A stretch of 64,000 nt of DNA from DAOTVX01 sp034436015 (GTDB lineage: Bacteria; Chloroflexota; Anaerolineae; Anaerolineales; Villigracilaceae), in the NCBI GenBank assembly GCA_034436015.1, contig DAOTWG010000019.1, forward strand, positions 1 to 64,000, read 5' to 3'. A model generated the notes under the pieces. It searched no databases. It worked only from the letters and a program-made list of their open reading frames with translations, and was not told the DNA's origin. The position numbers and the translations under genes were made by a program. This document shows, piece by piece, positions 23,488 through 31,945 of the stretch; the stretch's first letter is position 1, and every line of letters begins with the position of its first letter.

Positions 23488-25086
23488 TCAACCTCGCATA
23501 CGACGCGTCAGCCAGGCGGCCACTCCGCCGCCGATAACCATCAGCGGGATAACGCAGATGGAGAGAACAGCAATCAGAGTCAGGGTAACATTGCTTACAG
23601 GCTTCAACTGGCGATAAATGGTCTCTTTGGGGGTCAGGTTGATCAGGCCCTCTTGTTCAGCAGCCCAATCAATGGCATTGACGATAACATCGCCGTTAGC
23701 GTATTGATCGAAATAGGCGTTGGAGGCGAAATCGGAATCGCCAAAGACGACCAGGCGAGCGCCGCTGTTTGTATCTTCTGAGGCAGCCGCCAGCGTGATG
23801 GGGCCGATGACGTCGCTGCCAGGGTCAGGGCTGGTCTGGCCGTTCTGGAGGGCGGTAAAGTCTGTTTCACCCCAGGCACGGTTGAGGGTGCGCACAAGCG
23901 AGTCAACGGCGCGGGGCGGGTTTTCGACCAAGGTGATGCTGCGCGCCTCCGGATAGAAAGAGATAATTCCACGCAATTTATAGGTAATCGAATGGGTGCT
24001 GTAGTCCACACCAAACGGCACAAGTGGTTGGCTGGAATTTGTGTCTACAACAATGTCGTTGTTGAGACGGATACCCCAGCCGGTAACAAGGTAGTTGACC
24101 AGCGGGTCGGGAGCATCGCCGAAATTGGTGAGCGGCACGGGGTCTTCCATAATCACCAGTGAGCCGCCTTTTGTCAGATAGTCCATCAGCATGTTGACTT
24201 CTTCCTGTGAGATGGGCTGTTGCGGTCCGGCAATGATGATCGCCAGTGCATCCTCGGGGATCTTTCCTTCCGCCAGCAAAGGCAATTTCTTGACAGTGTA
24301 GTTCTTGGCCTCTAACGTAGAGGAAAGTTTGGAATAGCCATCATTGCCATAGCCTTCGACGTCACGCTCGCCATGTCCGCTCAGGAAGTACACCGTCCGT
24401 TCGCCGGGGTTCATCAACCGCACCAGAGCACGGGTGATCTCCTGTTCGGAGGCATAGGAGACGATCTCATGCCGATCTCCCATTTCCAGATAGATTTTCC
24501 CATCGCCGGTAATGCCCAGTTGCTGCGCCAGCACCGGGTTTCGGTCTGGGTCCTGGAATTCATAATCGAATCGGCCATTGCTGCGCCGTTTGTAGTTTTC
24601 AAGCAGTTCACGCGCGCTCTGCGGTGAGGATTGCGCGGTATAGAACGCGATCGCATGGACGGGTTCGGTCAACTTGTCCAGCGTTTCTTCGGTTTCCTTG
24701 GCGAGGGTGAATTTCTTCTCCTCGGTCAAATCCCATTGCTGGGGATACTGGACAGCGATTGTGTTAACAACAATGAGAATTCCCAACCAGGCAAGCAAGG
24801 TCACTGCTGCATTGCCGCCATACCTGGCGCGCCGGCCCAATAGGAATTCACGCGTGCGTTCGGGATCCAGGATGGCATAGACGGCAAGACCGATCAGAAT
24901 CAGGCCGGCAGCAATCCAGATAACGAGGTTAAATCGCTTTTCGTCAGGTGGAGTGTACACACCTTCTGCTGCCAGGAATTTCATGAACAGCAGAATGAGC
25001 GTAGTAAGCGTTGCTGCTCCTGTCAGCCATAACCCCAGAGGGGCATACGTCTTGAGGTCACGTTGAGATTTCTGCTTCTTAGCCAT
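23488..25086 (-). CDS. GldG-like ABC exporter auxiliary protein
   Basis: The 532-residue protein has three N-terminal hydrophobic segments. A large extracytoplasmic region follows, with the GldG/IFT52-like features TVYFLSGHGERD, LAIIIAGPQQPISQEEVNML and GGSLVIMEDPVPL. It ends with a C-terminal membrane helix and a short basic tail. It resembles GldG of Bacteroidota gliding systems and the ABC-type uncharacterised auxiliary component of other phyla. ATG 25086 is preferred over an upstream start that overlaps the permease gene. Gene order ATPase, permease, GldG-like, DUF4340 suggests one complex. Its cargo is unknown. Confidence 0.85.
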   Translation of the reverse strand: MAKKQKSQRDLKTYAPLGLWLTGAATLTTLILLFMKFLAAEGVYTPPDEKRFNLVIWIAAGLILIGLAVYAILDPERTREFLLGRRARYGGNAAVTLLAWLGILIVVNTIAVQYPQQWDLTEEKKFTLAKETEETLDKLTEPVHAIAFYTAQSSPQSARELLENYKRRSNGRFDYEFQDPDRNPVLAQQLGITGDGKIYLEMGDRHEIVSYASEQEITRALVRLMNPGERTVYFLSGHGERDVEGYGNDGYSKLSSTLEAKNYTVKKLPLLAEGKIPEDALAIIIAGPQQPISQEEVNMLMDYLTKGGSLVIMEDPVPLTNFGDAPDPLVNYLVTGWGIRLNNDIVVDTNSSQPLVPFGVDYSTHSITYKLRGIISFYPEARSITLVENPPRAVDSLVRTLNRAWGETDFTALQNGQTSPDPGSDVIGPITLAAASEDTNSGARLVVFGDSDFASNAYFDQYANGDVIVNAIDWAAEQEGLINLTPKETIYRQLKPVSNVTLTLIAVLSICVIPLMVIGGGVAAWLTRRMRG

Positions 25087-25087
25087 A

Positions 25088-25834
25088 TTATCGCCACCTT
25101 TTCGTTTCAACGGCCATGGTTCCTGCCAAAAGGCCGAAGATTGTCAGGCTGAGGAAGTATACGATTCCAGCCAGCGTGATGTTACCGCCTGTCATATCGT
25201 TGAAATGTCTGCTGATGTTCAGATGTCGAAATGCCTCGTGCGCCGTGCCATATTGGAACACAGAGGCAGGCCAACCGATCACCCACCAAAGGAAGAGCAT
25301 CAGCGCCAGGGTGACAAAGAACGCCGCGAATTGATTGCTGAACAGAGCAGAGACGGCTGTTCCCAGTGCCAGCAGCGCGGCGACCATGAGAATAATGCCA
25401 ATGTAGCCGCTGATCATGATCCCTTGATCGATCCCGGGATCTACCAAGGCATTGAGAATGATAGGGAAGATAAAAGTAATGGCAATAATCGTAAGCGCAA
25501 AGAGAAAAGCGCCAAGCCACTTCCCGATGACAAGTTCCGCATCGCGCACAGGGGCAGTCAGGAGCAATTCCATCGTGCCCATACGCTGTTCATCAGCGAG
25601 CAAGCGCATGGTCAACGCCGGAATACCCAGCAAGAAGATCGTCGCCATGGGGCCGACGACGATGTTGGCTTCCGGCGCAGCCACGCCGAACAGGCTTTGC
25701 TGCGAAACATAGTAGAGATACAAAGAAAAATAGGCGCCAACGACCAGGAGAATGGCCAGCGCAGTGACATACGCCAGCGGGCTGATGAAGTATTGCCGGT
25801 ATTCGCGACGAGCGATGGTCCAGACATTACGCAT
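25088..25834 (-). CDS. ABC-2 type transporter permease (GldF-like)
   Basis: The 248-residue integral membrane protein has six hydrophobic segments. It opens with the coupling-helix type start VWTIARREYRQYFISPLAYV and has MRLLADEQRMGTMELLLTAPVRDAELVIGKW, the conserved cytoplasmic loop of the ABC-2/NodJ-like permease family, split here by my reading into two motifs. GAGGTG precedes ATG 25834 and the gene lies three bases after the ATPase gene. With its ATPase and the GldG-like protein it forms a three-part export or surface-assembly system. Confidence 0.88.
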   Translation of the reverse strand: MRNVWTIARREYRQYFISPLAYVTALAILLVVGAYFSLYLYYVSQQSLFGVAAPEANIVVGPMATIFLLGIPALTMRLLADEQRMGTMELLLTAPVRDAELVIGKWLGAFLFALTIIAITFIFPIILNALVDPGIDQGIMISGYIGIILMVAALLALGTAVSALFSNQFAAFFVTLALMLFLWWVIGWPASVFQYGTAHEAFRHLNISRHFNDMTGGNITLAGIVYFLSLTIFGLLAGTMAVETKRWR

Positions 25835-25837
25835 GGT

Positions 25838-26764
25838 TCACCTCACTGCGGTTTCGCCTCGAGTCAGCTCGAGGAAGATTTCTTCGAGACTCATGCCGAC
25901 CGGGCTCAGCTCCAGCAGATCTAGGCCGGCCTGAACGACCGCTTTGGCAACAGCCGGCCGGATGTCGTCAGTCGGAAGGAACTGGAACTCCAGGGCTCCG
26001 TCATCCAGGACTCGAACGTCCTGCACACCGTCCATTTTAGCGATCAAGGGGCGAATATCCTCGATGTCGCCGCGCACACGCAACCGCGCGCGCTGAGCGC
26101 CGGTCAGCCGCGCCTGCAGGTTCTCCGGCGTGTCTTCCGCGACAAGGCGGCCTTTGTCGATAATCAGGACACGATCGCAAACCTGCTGTGCTTCGGAAAG
26201 GATATGGGTGGAGAGCATGATCGTTCGTTCTTTGCCGATCTCGCGAATCAGATTGCGCACTTCCACCACCTGAGCCGGATCGAGGCCGATGGTAGGTTCA
26301 TCGAGAATCAGGACTTCCGGCTTGTGAAGCAGGGCCTGAGCAAGCCCAACGCGCTGGCGCATACCCTTCGAAAGGTTGGAAATATACCCGTCCGCACGTT
26401 CCGTCATGCCGACGATTTCTAACGCTTCGTCTACCGCGTCTTCCGCGTTCGGCAGGTGGCGCAGGTCTGCCATGAACTTCAGGTATTCGAAGACAGTCAT
26501 GTCCGGGTACAGGGGAACAGTTTCCGGCAGGTAGCCAACGCGACGGCGCACCTCCAGCGATTCGTCCACGACGTCGAACCCAGCCACGGTAGCCGTTCCG
26601 GATGTAGGTGGCATGTAGCCGGTCAGGATGCGCATCGTGGTAGTCTTGCCGGCGCCATTCGGACCCAGGAAACCGACAATTTCTCCCTGTTTGGCCTCGA
26701 AAGTCAGATTGTCAATGGCTCGCCGCGCGCCGTAATCTTTGGTTAATCCTTCCGCGCGTATCAT
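25838..26764 (-). CDS. ABC transporter ATP-binding protein (GldA-like)
   Basis: The 308-residue ATPase has Walker A GPNGAGKTTT, the Q-loop YLPETVPLYPDMTV, signature LSKGMRQRVGLAQAL, Walker B VLILDEPTIGLD and the switch histidine in LSTHILSEAQQ. A C-terminal extension of about 80 residues (RLRVRGDIEDI to FLELTRGETAVR) is typical of ABC-2 drug/antibiotic or GldA ATPases. ATG 26764 follows AAGGAGAGGG. It is the first gene of the four-gene export unit, behind a strong promoter at 26857-26885. Confidence 0.92.
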   Translation of the reverse strand: MIRAEGLTKDYGARRAIDNLTFEAKQGEIVGFLGPNGAGKTTTMRILTGYMPPTSGTATVAGFDVVDESLEVRRRVGYLPETVPLYPDMTVFEYLKFMADLRHLPNAEDAVDEALEIVGMTERADGYISNLSKGMRQRVGLAQALLHKPEVLILDEPTIGLDPAQVVEVRNLIREIGKERTIMLSTHILSEAQQVCDRVLIIDKGRLVAEDTPENLQARLTGAQRARLRVRGDIEDIRPLIAKMDGVQDVRVLDDGALEFQFLPTDDIRPAVAKAVVQAGLDLLELSPVGMSLEEIFLELTRGETAVR

Positions 26765-26856
26765 ACCCTCTCCTTGAAAAAGAGAATGTACAAACAAAAC
26801 GGCACAGCAACCCAATGCAGCGGTGCCGCCGAACCCTACTCTTACAACCGTTATAC

Positions 26857-26885
26857 ACTATACAAACATCGTTAGTAAAAGTCAA
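26857..26885 (-). promoter_or_regulatory. Sigma-70 type promoter of the export-system operon
   Basis: The minus strand carries TTGACT (26885-26880, five of six) and TATAGT (26862-26857, five of six) with a 17-base spacer. The start near 26850 gives a leader of about 85 bases before the ATPase ATG. Together with the hppA promoter at 26933 it explains the 339-base divergent gap. Confidence 0.7.
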
Positions 26886-26932
26886 GAGGTTGCTCGAATT
26901 CTAACCAAACCCTAATCTTTCGCTACTTTCCT

Positions 26933-26960
26933 TTGCAACTGGGGTTTTATGGGGTAAAAT
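26933..26960 (+). promoter_or_regulatory. Candidate promoter of hppA
   Basis: TTGCAA (26933-26938) and TAAAAT (26955-26960) are separated by 16 bases. The leader of about 135 bases contains AGAAACG-(T)-CTGG pairing with CCAG-CGTTTCT (about 26967-26999), a modest stem-loop of unknown role. Confidence 0.5.
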
Positions 26961-27103
26961 TGCGCAGAAACGTCTGGGCAGGAGGCGTCCAGCGTTTCTT
27001 TCTGTGTCTGAATGGATTCCGAGCATAAGAAGCCGCGCGGTCGAACAACCCAAACCGCAATCTTCTGCTCGGGAGCAAATTATCTCACTGAGGAGGCACT
27101 GCT

Positions 27104-29476
27104 ATGGATCTATTGTGGCTTGGCAGTCGTCACGGCCTGAGCAATTTCGAGCAAATTGTGATTGTCGGCGTGCTGGCGACTGCGTTCATCAGTCTTCTGT
27201 ATGCCTGGTTGCTACGAGGAAACGTCCTCAACAAGGACAAGGGCACCCCCAGGATGCAGGAGGTCTGGAATGCGATTCGCATTGGGGCAGATAGTTACCT
27301 GAATCGCCAGTTGAAGACCATCCTGCCTCTCATCGGCATCTTGACCATTGTGCTTTTCTTGAGTGTGTACGTCGTGCGACCAACGCCAGAGGCGGTGGAG
27401 GAATTCGGCGACAAGGCACAGATTGCCATTGCCGTCGGGCGCACTGTTGCCTTCATCATGGGTGCGGTCTTTTCACTGTTGGTCGGTCAACTGGGGATGC
27501 GCATGGCAATTCAGGCGAACGTGCGCGCGGCATCGGCGGCGCGGCGCAGCCTAAACGAGTCCCTGACCATTGCCTACTATGCCGGCACGATTACCGGCAT
27601 GTTAACGGACGGCCTGGGCCTGTTCGGCGGGACAATCATCTTCGTCATCTTCGGCAAAGCAGCGCCGGATGCCTTGCTCGGCTTCGGCTTCGGCGGCACT
27701 TTGCTAGCTCTGTTCATGCGCGTGGGCGGCGGCATTTACACCAAGGCAGCCGATGTCGGCGCGGATTTGGTCGGTAAGGTCGAAAAAGACATTCCGGAAG
27801 ATGACCCACGCAACGCGGCGGTTGTAGCCGATCTCGTCGGCGATAACGTCGGTGACTGCGCCGGTATGGCAGCAGATATCTTCGAGTCCTATGAGGTCAC
27901 CATCGTCTCCGGCCTGATTCTCGGTCTGGCCCTGATGGCGATCGACCCGACTCATAGCCTGAAGTGGATTGTCTATCCGCTGGCCATTCGCGCCATCGGT
28001 GTCATTTCCTCTATACTTGGGACATTCGCTGTTCCGCTCTGGCAGAGGATGCCGAAAAAGGGACCGTTGGGCTTCCTGCACGCGCGCGATGCGGAGGAGG
28101 CCATGTTCCGCTCGTATGAGGTCTCCAGCGTGAACACAATTCTGTGGTCCTTCTTGCTGGCCATCCTGTACGCCGGCGACTGGAGGCTTGCCATGCTGAC
28201 AACCATCGGCGTTGGGCTGGCGGTCTCGTTCAACCCGCTTACTTCGTACTTTACCGCTACCAAGCACAAGCCGGTTCAGGAGATCGTGGAGTCTACCCGC
28301 ACCGGTGCGGCGACGACGATCCTTTCGGGGATGTCAGTCGGCATGGAATCGAGCGTCTGGGCGTTGGTGGTGATCGTCATCAGTTTCATCTTTAGCCTGC
28401 TGCTCTATGGCGGCGAGGGGCCAACCTACGTACTGTATGCGGTAGCCATGATCGGTATTGGCATGCTCAGCCACACCGGCAACAACGTGGCGATGGACTC
28501 CTATGGCCCGATCTCGGATAATGCGAACGGCATTGGTGAAATGGCCTGGCAGGGCCTGGACGACGAGGAGACGAAGAAAGCGCGCCAGATTATGGCCGAC
28601 CTGGATGCAGTAGGCAATACAACCAAAGCGATTACAAAAGGAATCGCGATCGCTTCGGCTGTCGTTGCAGCGGTCAGCCTGTTCGCTTCCTTCTTTATTG
28701 ACGTTGGGCGCGTCCAGGAAGCAGCCAACGCCGCAGCCAAGGCAGCCGGCGAGGCGCTCCCCTTCGCTCAGCTGCTGAGCGACACGGGCATTCGCATTTC
28801 AGAGACATCAGTCTTCATTGGCTTGCTGCTGGGTGGGGCGTTGCCTTGGTTATTCAGTTCGTTGTCCCTCAAGTCAGTCAGCCGCGCCGCCAGTTTGATC
28901 GTGCTGGAAGTGCGGCGACAATTCAAAATCCCTGGTCTGATGGAGGGTAAGGTCCAGCCCGATTATGGCAGAGTAGTCAGCATCTCCACCGCGGCGGCCC
29001 AGAAGGAACTCGTCCCGCTGGCGCTCATCGCCGTTCTGACTCCGCTGGCCGTTGGCCTGATGCTTGGCGTGGAGGCTCTGGCGGGATTCTGTGGCGGCAT
29101 CATCCTGAGCGGCCAGTTGCTGGCCGTGTATATGGCGAATACTGGCGGCGCCTGGGATAACGCCAAGAAAGCCATCGAGGATGAACCGCGCGATCTGGCC
29201 GCCAACACCGGCAAGGGCTCGGAACGCCACAAAGCCAGCGTGGTTGGCGATACGGTCGGCGATCCGCTCAAGGATACCGCCGGTCCGGCGTTGAACCCGA
29301 TGATCAAAGTGGTCAACCTGGTATCCCTGATTTCGGCACCAGTCATCGTGCAATATGCGAACGTACAAGGCGCCGGGCGCGCTATCGTCTGGGCCATTGT
29401 CGTTGTGCTGTTTGCGGGCGTTGGTTGGGCAATCAACCGCTCGAAAGGCAAGGCAGCGATTCCGGAAGCAGAGTAG
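27104..29476 (+). CDS. hppA: Membrane-bound proton-translocating pyrophosphatase
   Basis: The 790-residue protein has about 16 membrane helices. The catalytic motif DVGADLVGKVEKDIPEDDPR is followed by NVGDCAGMAADIFESYEV, and the C-terminal pair is KASVVGDTVGDPLKDTAGPA. It hydrolyses pyrophosphate and pumps protons. At the position that decides potassium dependence it has GNTTKAITKG with Lys508, the mark of potassium-independent enzymes. AGGAGG lies eight bases before ATG 27104. It can recover energy from pyrophosphate made in biosynthesis and complements the complex I/F0 genes upstream. Confidence 0.96.
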   Translation: MDLLWLGSRHGLSNFEQIVIVGVLATAFISLLYAWLLRGNVLNKDKGTPRMQEVWNAIRIGADSYLNRQLKTILPLIGILTIVLFLSVYVVRPTPEAVEEFGDKAQIAIAVGRTVAFIMGAVFSLLVGQLGMRMAIQANVRAASAARRSLNESLTIAYYAGTITGMLTDGLGLFGGTIIFVIFGKAAPDALLGFGFGGTLLALFMRVGGGIYTKAADVGADLVGKVEKDIPEDDPRNAAVVADLVGDNVGDCAGMAADIFESYEVTIVSGLILGLALMAIDPTHSLKWIVYPLAIRAIGVISSILGTFAVPLWQRMPKKGPLGFLHARDAEEAMFRSYEVSSVNTILWSFLLAILYAGDWRLAMLTTIGVGLAVSFNPLTSYFTATKHKPVQEIVESTRTGAATTILSGMSVGMESSVWALVVIVISFIFSLLLYGGEGPTYVLYAVAMIGIGMLSHTGNNVAMDSYGPISDNANGIGEMAWQGLDDEETKKARQIMADLDAVGNTTKAITKGIAIASAVVAAVSLFASFFIDVGRVQEAANAAAKAAGEALPFAQLLSDTGIRISETSVFIGLLLGGALPWLFSSLSLKSVSRAASLIVLEVRRQFKIPGLMEGKVQPDYGRVVSISTAAAQKELVPLALIAVLTPLAVGLMLGVEALAGFCGGIILSGQLLAVYMANTGGAWDNAKKAIEDEPRDLAANTGKGSERHKASVVGDTVGDPLKDTAGPALNPMIKVVNLVSLISAPVIVQYANVQGAGRAIVWAIVVVLFAGVGWAINRSKGKAAIPEAE

Positions 29477-29501
29477 CAGTAGCGATTTCGGTCTCGCGCC
29501 G

Positions 29502-29529
29502 TTGACAACCGTTGAAGCCGTAGTATAAT
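29502..29529 (+). promoter_or_regulatory. Consensus promoter of the rplU-rpmA-rpmE unit
   Basis: Both hexamers are perfect: TTGACA (29502-29507) and TATAAT (29524-29529), with a 16-base spacer. The leader of about 110 bases contains TGCCCC/GGGGCA (29540-29545 with 29561-29566). Further pairing outward (29531-29537 with 29568-29574) lies partly before the expected start. Confidence 0.85.
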
Positions 29530-29647
29530 ACACGCGCTCTGCCCCGGCAGCGAGTTGGCTGGGGCAGGCGCGTGAATCCCGGCTTCCCCGTCGCAGGGCG
29601 TCTTGTATGCGTTGTTGACGGCGAAGCGAAGACCAGGAGAAAAAACG

Positions 29648-30004
29648 ATGAAATATGCGATTGTGGAAAGCGGCGGGAAACAATACCGCGCCGCGGAAGG
29701 CGCTACGATTGAAGTGGACCGCTTGCCCCAAGAGGTCGGTGAGCGCATTAACCTGGAGCGAGTCTTGCTGTTGGTGAATGAGGAAAGAGTCGCCGTCGGC
29801 AAACCAACAGTCAATAACGCTTCTGTTGTAGCGACTGTGGTAGAGCATGTTCAGGGGCCAAAGGTAGTTGCCTTTCGTTACCGTCCCAAAAAGCGCATTC
29901 GTCGCAAAATCGGTTGCCGGCAGGCGTATACACGTTTGTTAATTGAACAAATCGGTGAGGTGGCTCCTGCGAAAGCGGCCAAGAAGGCCGTTCCAGAGGC
30001 ATAG
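29648..30004 (+). CDS. rplU: 50S ribosomal protein bL21
   Basis: The 118-residue protein begins with the L21 signature KYAIVESGGKQYR, continues with a beta barrel (RVLLLVNEE, KPTVNNASVVATVVEH) and has the RNA-binding RYRPKKRIRRKIGCRQAYT block. AGGAG precedes ATG 29648; an upstream in-frame start at 29603 has no support. An alanine/lysine-rich tail of about 15 residues extends it beyond the E. coli length. It is followed by rpmA, the usual partner. Confidence 0.97.
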   Translation: MKYAIVESGGKQYRAAEGATIEVDRLPQEVGERINLERVLLLVNEERVAVGKPTVNNASVVATVVEHVQGPKVVAFRYRPKKRIRRKIGCRQAYTRLLIEQIGEVAPAKAAKKAVPEA

Positions 30005-30028
30005 CCGGTTGCGGAAAGCGAGGTAGGT

Positions 30029-30289
30029 ATGGCTCATAAAAAAGGCGGCGGTTCCAGCCGCAATGGACGAGATAGCGCCTCCCAGCGTCTGGGAGTCAAG
30101 GAATATGCAGGCGAGTATGTGCTGGCCGGTCATATTCTGGTCCGACAGCGCGGGACGCGCATTCAACCCGGTTTGAACGTGGATCGTGGCAAAGATGACA
30201 CGCTCTTTGCCACGGTGGACGGAGTCGTGTTCTTTGATACCGTTCGCGGTCGCAAGCGCGTCCATGTCATCCCTGCGCAGACAACGTAA
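30029..30289 (+). CDS. rpmA: 50S ribosomal protein bL27
   Basis: The 86-residue protein starts AHKKGGGSSRNGRDS, the flexible N-terminus that reaches the peptidyl transferase centre, followed by QRLGVKEYAG and ILVRQRGT. No cleavable N-terminal extension of the Firmicutes type is present. It lies 24 bases after rplU with GAGGTAGG as ribosome binding site, in the common L21-L27 pair. Confidence 0.98.
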   Translation: MAHKKGGGSSRNGRDSASQRLGVKEYAGEYVLAGHILVRQRGTRIQPGLNVDRGKDDTLFATVDGVVFFDTVRGRKRVHVIPAQTT

Positions 30290-30304
30290 CGAAAGGATAC
30301 AAGG

Positions 30305-30781
30305 ATGAAACAGGGTATTCACCCCACGTTTTATACAGACGCGCGCGTGGTGTGCGCATGCGGCAACACCTGGACGACAGGTTCCACACGCAAAGAGATT
30401 CGCGTGGAAATCTGCTCGAAATGCCATCCCTTCTTTTCTGGCGAGGCGCAGCGTATCGTAGATATCGAGGGGCAGGTAGATCGCTTCCTGAAGAAGCTGC
30501 AAGCACGGCAGAGTTACATCGAGGAACAGCGCGCGCGCGTAGAAGCAAAAGTCTCGCCGCTGCGCCCAATTGGAGAGCTCGAGTTGGGTACGCGCGCGAC
30601 AGCCGCCCTGGAAAAGGCTGGCATCACACAGGTCGGTCAATTCCTGGAGAAACTGGCTCAAGGTGAAGAGGTTGTGTTAGCCATCGAAGGGTTTGGCCGT
30701 AAGTCGTTGATTGACATAAAGCGAAAATTGCGCGCGCTGGGATACCAATTGCCGGAAAGCAGCGAGACCGTCGTCGCATAA
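30305..30781 (+). CDS. rpmE: 50S ribosomal protein bL31 with a C-terminal RpoA-CTD-like helical domain
   Basis: Residues 1-70 are L31: MKQGIHPTFYTDARVVCACG and a second zinc knuckle CSKCHPFFSG, so the zinc-binding form. Instead of ending there, the protein continues to 158 residues. A charged linker of about 25 residues leads to IGELELGTRATAALEKAGI, then GFGRKSLIDIKRKLRALGY. These are the helix-hairpin-helix elements of the RNA polymerase alpha C-terminal domain. The reading frame is continuous and a terminator follows at 30803. The extension may tether L31 to DNA, RNA or transcription factors; this is inference. Confidence 0.9.
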   Translation: MKQGIHPTFYTDARVVCACGNTWTTGSTRKEIRVEICSKCHPFFSGEAQRIVDIEGQVDRFLKKLQARQSYIEEQRARVEAKVSPLRPIGELELGTRATAALEKAGITQVGQFLEKLAQGEEVVLAIEGFGRKSLIDIKRKLRALGYQLPESSETVVA

Positions 30782-30802
30782 ACCTCTTATTTACGCAGAG
30801 CG

Positions 30803-30836
30803 ACAGGCAGGGTTTTCGTCCTGCCTGTTTTCTTTT
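30803..30836 (+). terminator. Rho-independent terminator after rpmE
   Basis: ACAGGCAGG (30803-30811) and CCTGCCTGT (30820-30828) form a perfect 9-bp stem followed by TTTCTTTTCC. It closes the L21-L27-L31 unit 21 bases after the last stop. Confidence 0.9.
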
Positions 30837-30949
30837 CCGGTGCAACGGTTGTCTTGCCAATCCGGAGCGGCCATGATAAACTTTGCCTGCTGCCGCCGAC
30901 GCCCTTCCAGGGCGTCGGTTCCTGCGACACCCTCTTGCCTAGACTTGCA

Positions 30950-31906
30950 ATGGATATTCTGCTGACCGGCTCCGTTGCTTACGACTATTTGATGACGTTC
31001 CCTGGTCTGTTCAAAGAGCAGATTCTACCGGAACGGTTGGAGAAAATCAGCCTTTCCTTTCTGGTGGATTCGATGTCTCGCCAGCGTGGGGGAACAGCGC
31101 CGAATATTGCTTACACACTCGCTTTGCTCGGCGAACGTCCGCGCGTGATGGCGACCGTGGGCGAGGACTTCGAGGAGTACCGCGCCTGGCTGGAAGCACA
31201 TGGGGTGGACACGAAATTGATGACGGTCATCCCCGGCGAATATACTGCATCTTTCTTCGCGACCACCGACCGTCTTAACGCACAGATCGCCTCGTTCTAC
31301 CCCGGGGCGATGGGCCACGCCGCGCGTCAGCACATACAAGACGTGCAACCGCTTCCAGATCTGGTAGTAATCTCGCCGAACGATCCGCAAGCGATGACGA
31401 ACTTCGCCGCCGAGTGCCGCACTTTAAATCTGCCTTACCTGTACGATCCGAGTCAGCAGGTCTTGCGGTTAGAGGGACCAGAACTCATGCGCGATTTGGA
31501 CGGGGCATACTTTATGTTCGTCAACGACTATGAGTTTGCCTTGATTTCTCGCAAGACCGGTTTGGGGCTGGAGGAGATACTCCGGCGCGTACAGGTGCTG
31601 GTCGTCACGCGTGGAGCCGAAGGGTCCTCAATCTACGCCGAGGGCAGGGAATATTGCATTCCGGTTGTCCCGCCGGAACGCATCCTCGACCCGACCGGCG
31701 TCGGCGACGCCTATCGCGGCGGTTTCCTGGCCGGTTATGCGCGCGGTTGGGGATGGGAATTATGCGGGCAAATGGGGGCATTGGCGGCTACGTATTGCCT
31801 GGAACAACAAGGACCGCAGAACCACCATTACAGCCGGGCGGAGTTTATCGCGCGCTTTCGTCGTCACTTCGACGACAAGGGAGTACTCGATGCCCTGCTG
31901 GCGTAA
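30950..31906 (+). CDS. PfkB family kinase, probably adenosine kinase-like
   Basis: The 318-residue protein is a ribokinase-fold enzyme. It has an N-terminal ILLTGSVAYDYLM, the substrate loop GGTAPNIAYTLALLG, and the catalytic anion hole DPTGVGDAYRGGFLAGYARG near residue 245, where Asp is the base. It directly precedes ahcY. S-adenosylhomocysteinase releases adenosine, and an adenosine kinase would remove it and pull that reaction forward. The ATG at 30950 has only a weak ribosome site; an upstream start at 30854 seems unlikely because the conserved fold begins at MDILLTG. Another sugar substrate is possible. Confidence 0.82.
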   Translation: MDILLTGSVAYDYLMTFPGLFKEQILPERLEKISLSFLVDSMSRQRGGTAPNIAYTLALLGERPRVMATVGEDFEEYRAWLEAHGVDTKLMTVIPGEYTASFFATTDRLNAQIASFYPGAMGHAARQHIQDVQPLPDLVVISPNDPQAMTNFAAECRTLNLPYLYDPSQQVLRLEGPELMRDLDGAYFMFVNDYEFALISRKTGLGLEEILRRVQVLVVTRGAEGSSIYAEGREYCIPVVPPERILDPTGVGDAYRGGFLAGYARGWGWELCGQMGALAATYCLEQQGPQNHHYSRAEFIARFRRHFDDKGVLDALLA

Positions 31907-31945
31907 ACAGGGGTCTTGATTTTGAGGAAAACACGAGGAGCAACC

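Noticed and set aside
28874..29848. Minus-strand frame of 324 codons opposite hppA and rplU
   Set aside because: Antisense to two conserved genes and through the rplU promoter; residue composition is arginine- and histidine-rich as in antisense frames.
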